Assembly (NCBI GenBank): GCA_027624955.1
Contig: JAQBTG010000030.1
Location: 1 to 46,490, forward strand
From: Pseudomonadota bacterium
GTDB taxonomy: Bacteria; Pseudomonadota; Alphaproteobacteria; UBA828
Length of the DNA: 46,490 nucleotides
Reading direction: 5' to 3'
How positions within the stretch are numbered: position 1 is the first letter of the stretch; each line of letters starts with the position of its first letter. Below the pieces are notes generated by a model. It did not search any database. It had not been told where the DNA came from and saw only the letters and a program-made list of their open reading frames with translations. A program made the translations under genes and the position numbers. Shown here one piece after another: positions 45,026-46,490 of this stretch.

Positions 45026-45685
45026 TTAGAACTGCCCCTCTTGAATCCGGTAGATATCCGGATTCTGCGGGTTCTCGATATAAGATAATCGCAGAGACAA
45101 TTTCTGGACTTTCGCATCGCCATTTTCACCTTGATCATCGGAAGCACGCGTGGCGTTCAACACCAGAAGCACCATGCGACTATTATCGTCGGTACCGCGG
45201 AACACCAGGGTCTTGCCAACTTCGACCGGCTGATTGACTTTTACGTTCTTATATCCAGCCGCACTAAAATAATTCCGCAAAATATTCGCAGTCGCGACAA
45301 GCTTTTGCGCGGTGGTTTCAGCATCCACCGAATGGCCCCAAACAATATTTACGTGAATAAGTTTCTTCGAGCCATAGCCGAATATATAGGCGACCTGCGA
45401 CGGGCCGCTTTCCGGAATCAAGTTATTGACCGGTACAATTAGGCTGGTGGTCTTCTCGAGGTTGTTCTCCTCGCGCACAACGGCATCGCCCTTAATGCCG
45501 AACTCCTTGGCGACCAGCTTCAGCACTTCCTCTTCGGTCATGCCAAAATGTGCGGTGCGAAACCCCTCGATAACCGCGGATTTTTCATCGCCGTCTGAAG
45601 ACGCCGCCATCGCGTGTTGCGTAGAAAAAATTAGTAGTGCGGCGAAAGCTGCCGCAACCAGGAACTTCATGGATTTAGTTTGCAT
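45026..45685 (-). CDS. Secreted hypothetical protein
   Basis: This 219-residue protein has a signal peptide ending STQHAMAASS. The mature protein starts VIEGFRTAHFGMTEEEVLKLV, a short helix-turn pattern seen in several periplasmic proteins with FGMTE-type motifs. Later segments are beta-rich (QVAYIFGYGSKKLIHVNIVWG, in outline; LSLRLSYIENPQNP). No known enzyme motif. The ATG at 45685 lies inside the end of the SapC gene (11 bases of overlap), so it was probably co-transcribed with SapC. Confidence 0.75.
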   Translation of the reverse strand: MQTKSMKFLVAAAFAALLIFSTQHAMAASSDGDEKSAVIEGFRTAHFGMTEEEVLKLVAKEFGIKGDAVVREENNLEKTTSLIVPVNNLIPESGPSQVAYIFGYGSKKLIHVNIVWGHSVDAETTAQKLVATANILRNYFSAAGYKNVKVNQPVEVGKTLVFRGTDDNSRMVLLVLNATRASDDQGENGDAKVQKLSLRLSYIENPQNPDIYRIQEGQF

Positions 45686-46367
45686 TGCTCTCACTCGTCG
45701 CTGTTCTATCAACTAATCCCGCCCAATTGCTGAGCGACATAAAATGAGAATATACCAAATGCAGCCAGCCACGTTGCCGCCACTCTAGAAAGACTTCGCT
45801 GGGCAGCGCATTGAACTTTCCTTCATCGATGATCCGGAAACCGCCGAGGGATAGTTTCTCACCGGATTTCAATGTCACTTCCGCAGCGCGCGCGCTCAAC
45901 AGGCCGTGTTCAGATACGGCCTCCGCAAATTGGCGGGTATATTCATGCTGTGCTTGAAAGGCCTGACAAAATTCCAGCGCGCGATTGGTAATATCGGTCG
46001 CTTCGCCGTTTTGGAACAGGCTGCGTTTGCCGCCAATCCCCAAGAGCTCTGACTCCGCATCCACGCAAAGCGTAAACTGCAAGCCATCGGAACTGCTCAT
46101 AAAGATGAACGGATAGCGCCGAATATAGGCCGGCACATAGACGTTGGATTCCCAAGCGCCGCCATTGTCGAGAAACATATTCTGGCCAGATCGAAGACCC
46201 AGTACGACGACCGGCAATGCCGGGTCGGCGCTTGTAAAAACGATGGGATAATGACGAACAGCGAGGCCGAACTCGACCGCGTTGAGAGGTACGGAATTGG
46301 TCGCCTTAGAAAAGCTGTAATCGCCGCCCTCTTTGATCGAGAGTTCGCTATGCTGTTCGCTATTGAG
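45675..46367 (-). pseudogene. SapC-family gene, 5' end cut off by an insertion sequence
   Basis: The frame reads, from 46367 down, LNSEQHSELSIKEGGDYSF, KATNSVPLNAVEFGLAVRHY, PVVVLGLRSGQNMF, YVPAYIRRYPFIF, QFTLCVDAESELLG and, at the end, VTLKSGEKLSLGGFRIID. This order fits the SapC family (surface-layer-associated or peptide-resistance-linked; poorly characterised). The open frame is broken by a stop (46380-46382) just inside the IS end, and the first about 10 residues and the start codon are missing. The part after 46217 (a TTG) is still long enough to look like a gene on its own, but the real gene extends to the junction. Confidence 0.8.
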
Positions 46368-46490
46368 TGTCCTGCCCCCCTATAACTGTGCCACGTAATT
46401 CGTGATATTTTACGAAGATGAGGAGGTATTTGGATGGCAAGGAAACGATATTCCGATGAGGATGTATTGAACCTGCTGCGTCAGATAGAG
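46368..46490 (+). mobile_element. Left end of an IS3-family-like insertion sequence (runs off the window)
   Basis: The element appears to begin at about 46368 with TGTCCTGCCCCCC, a TG-start, C-rich terminal repeat as in many IS3-group elements. The transposase orfA starts 66 bases inside. It interrupts the SapC-family gene. The right end, the inverted repeat partner and the target duplication lie beyond the window, so the boundary is approximate. Confidence 0.7.
46434..46490 (+). CDS. IS3-family transposase OrfA, N-terminal 19 codons only
   Basis: ATG 46434 follows AGGAGG by seven bases and encodes MARKRYSDEDVLNLLRQIE, matching the start of the helix-turn-helix OrfA of IS3-group transposases (KRYSDE then LLR-IE). 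The rest is outside the window. OrfA binds the terminal repeats; OrfB, reached by a frameshift, carries the DDE nuclease. Confidence 0.75.
   Translation, partial: MARKRYSDEDVLNLLRQIE

Noticed and set aside
46217-46217. TTG at 46217 as start of the SapC gene
   Set aside because: In-frame SapC-like sequence continues upstream to about 46367, so this codon is internal.

Overview
The window looks like chromosomal DNA of an alphaproteobacterium, probably Rhodospirillales-like. The grounds are a GC content near 60% by eye, a CpdR-type cell-cycle receiver beside an N-formylglutamate amidohydrolase and a tRNA-Val gene, a STAS-MlaE lipid transport operon, a SapC-family gene, and many GTG/TTG starts. 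This is inference from gene content; there is no rRNA or other phylogenetic marker. Most of the window is ordinary metabolic, transport and signalling genes. The accessory-looking parts are the AT-richer dehydrogenase gene near 3 kb, the Cys-rich repeat locus at 25-28.5 kb, and the right edge, where an insertion sequence begins.

Layout. 0-6.4 kb (+ strand, apart from the dehydrogenase at 2865-3749): the tail of an FAD-linked oxidase, pdxA, an F420-type oxidoreductase, a low-GC beta-hydroxyacid dehydrogenase, a cupin, a RidA-family remnant and a phenylacetate-CoA-ligase-like adenylating enzyme. 6.4-15.7 kb (- strand): a methyltransferase/ferritin-like pair, a large hybrid histidine kinase with about five PAS domains, then a five-gene run (polysaccharide deacetylase, small CxxC protein, CobW GTPase, hydroxyacyl-CoA-type dehydrogenase, cytochrome c). 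15.8-24 kb: a six-helix membrane/2Fe-2S/adenylate cyclase fusion, an MFS transporter, a Sel1-SPOR protein with a long Glu-Val/Ala hexanucleotide repeat, and a four-gene MlaE/MlaF/MlaD/lipoprotein operon.

24-28.5 kb: apt, a small cytochrome c, and the most unusual locus. A secreted cytochrome-P460-domain protein carries about 36 cysteines in CNPC-type repeats. A divergent secreted SUMF1/formylglycine-generating-enzyme-like protein and a DUF6969-like protein follow. A 62-residue secreted peptide has a mature end that is an unbroken Cys-x-x ladder of nine cysteines. The P460 protein and the peptide share the CNPCNPC signature and flank the SUMF1-like gene. I do not recognise this as a described system.

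28.7-38.5 kb: cysQ-tsaC, a single-domain receiver, a lipoprotein lysophospholipase-like hydrolase, a GGDEF-EAL protein, a ThDP enzyme, a Lys/Ala/Ser-rich protein, tRNA-Val(GAC), cpdR, an N-formylglutamate amidohydrolase, and a lytic-transglycosylase-like gene broken by a perfect 64-bp tandem duplication. 38.6-43.3 kb: a complete five-gene amide/urea/branched-chain-type ABC importer with a strong hairpin between the binding protein and the permeases. 43.3-46.5 kb (- strand): an acyl-CoA synthetase, a secreted hypothetical protein and a SapC-family gene whose N-terminus is cut off by the left end of an IS3-family-like element that runs out of the window.
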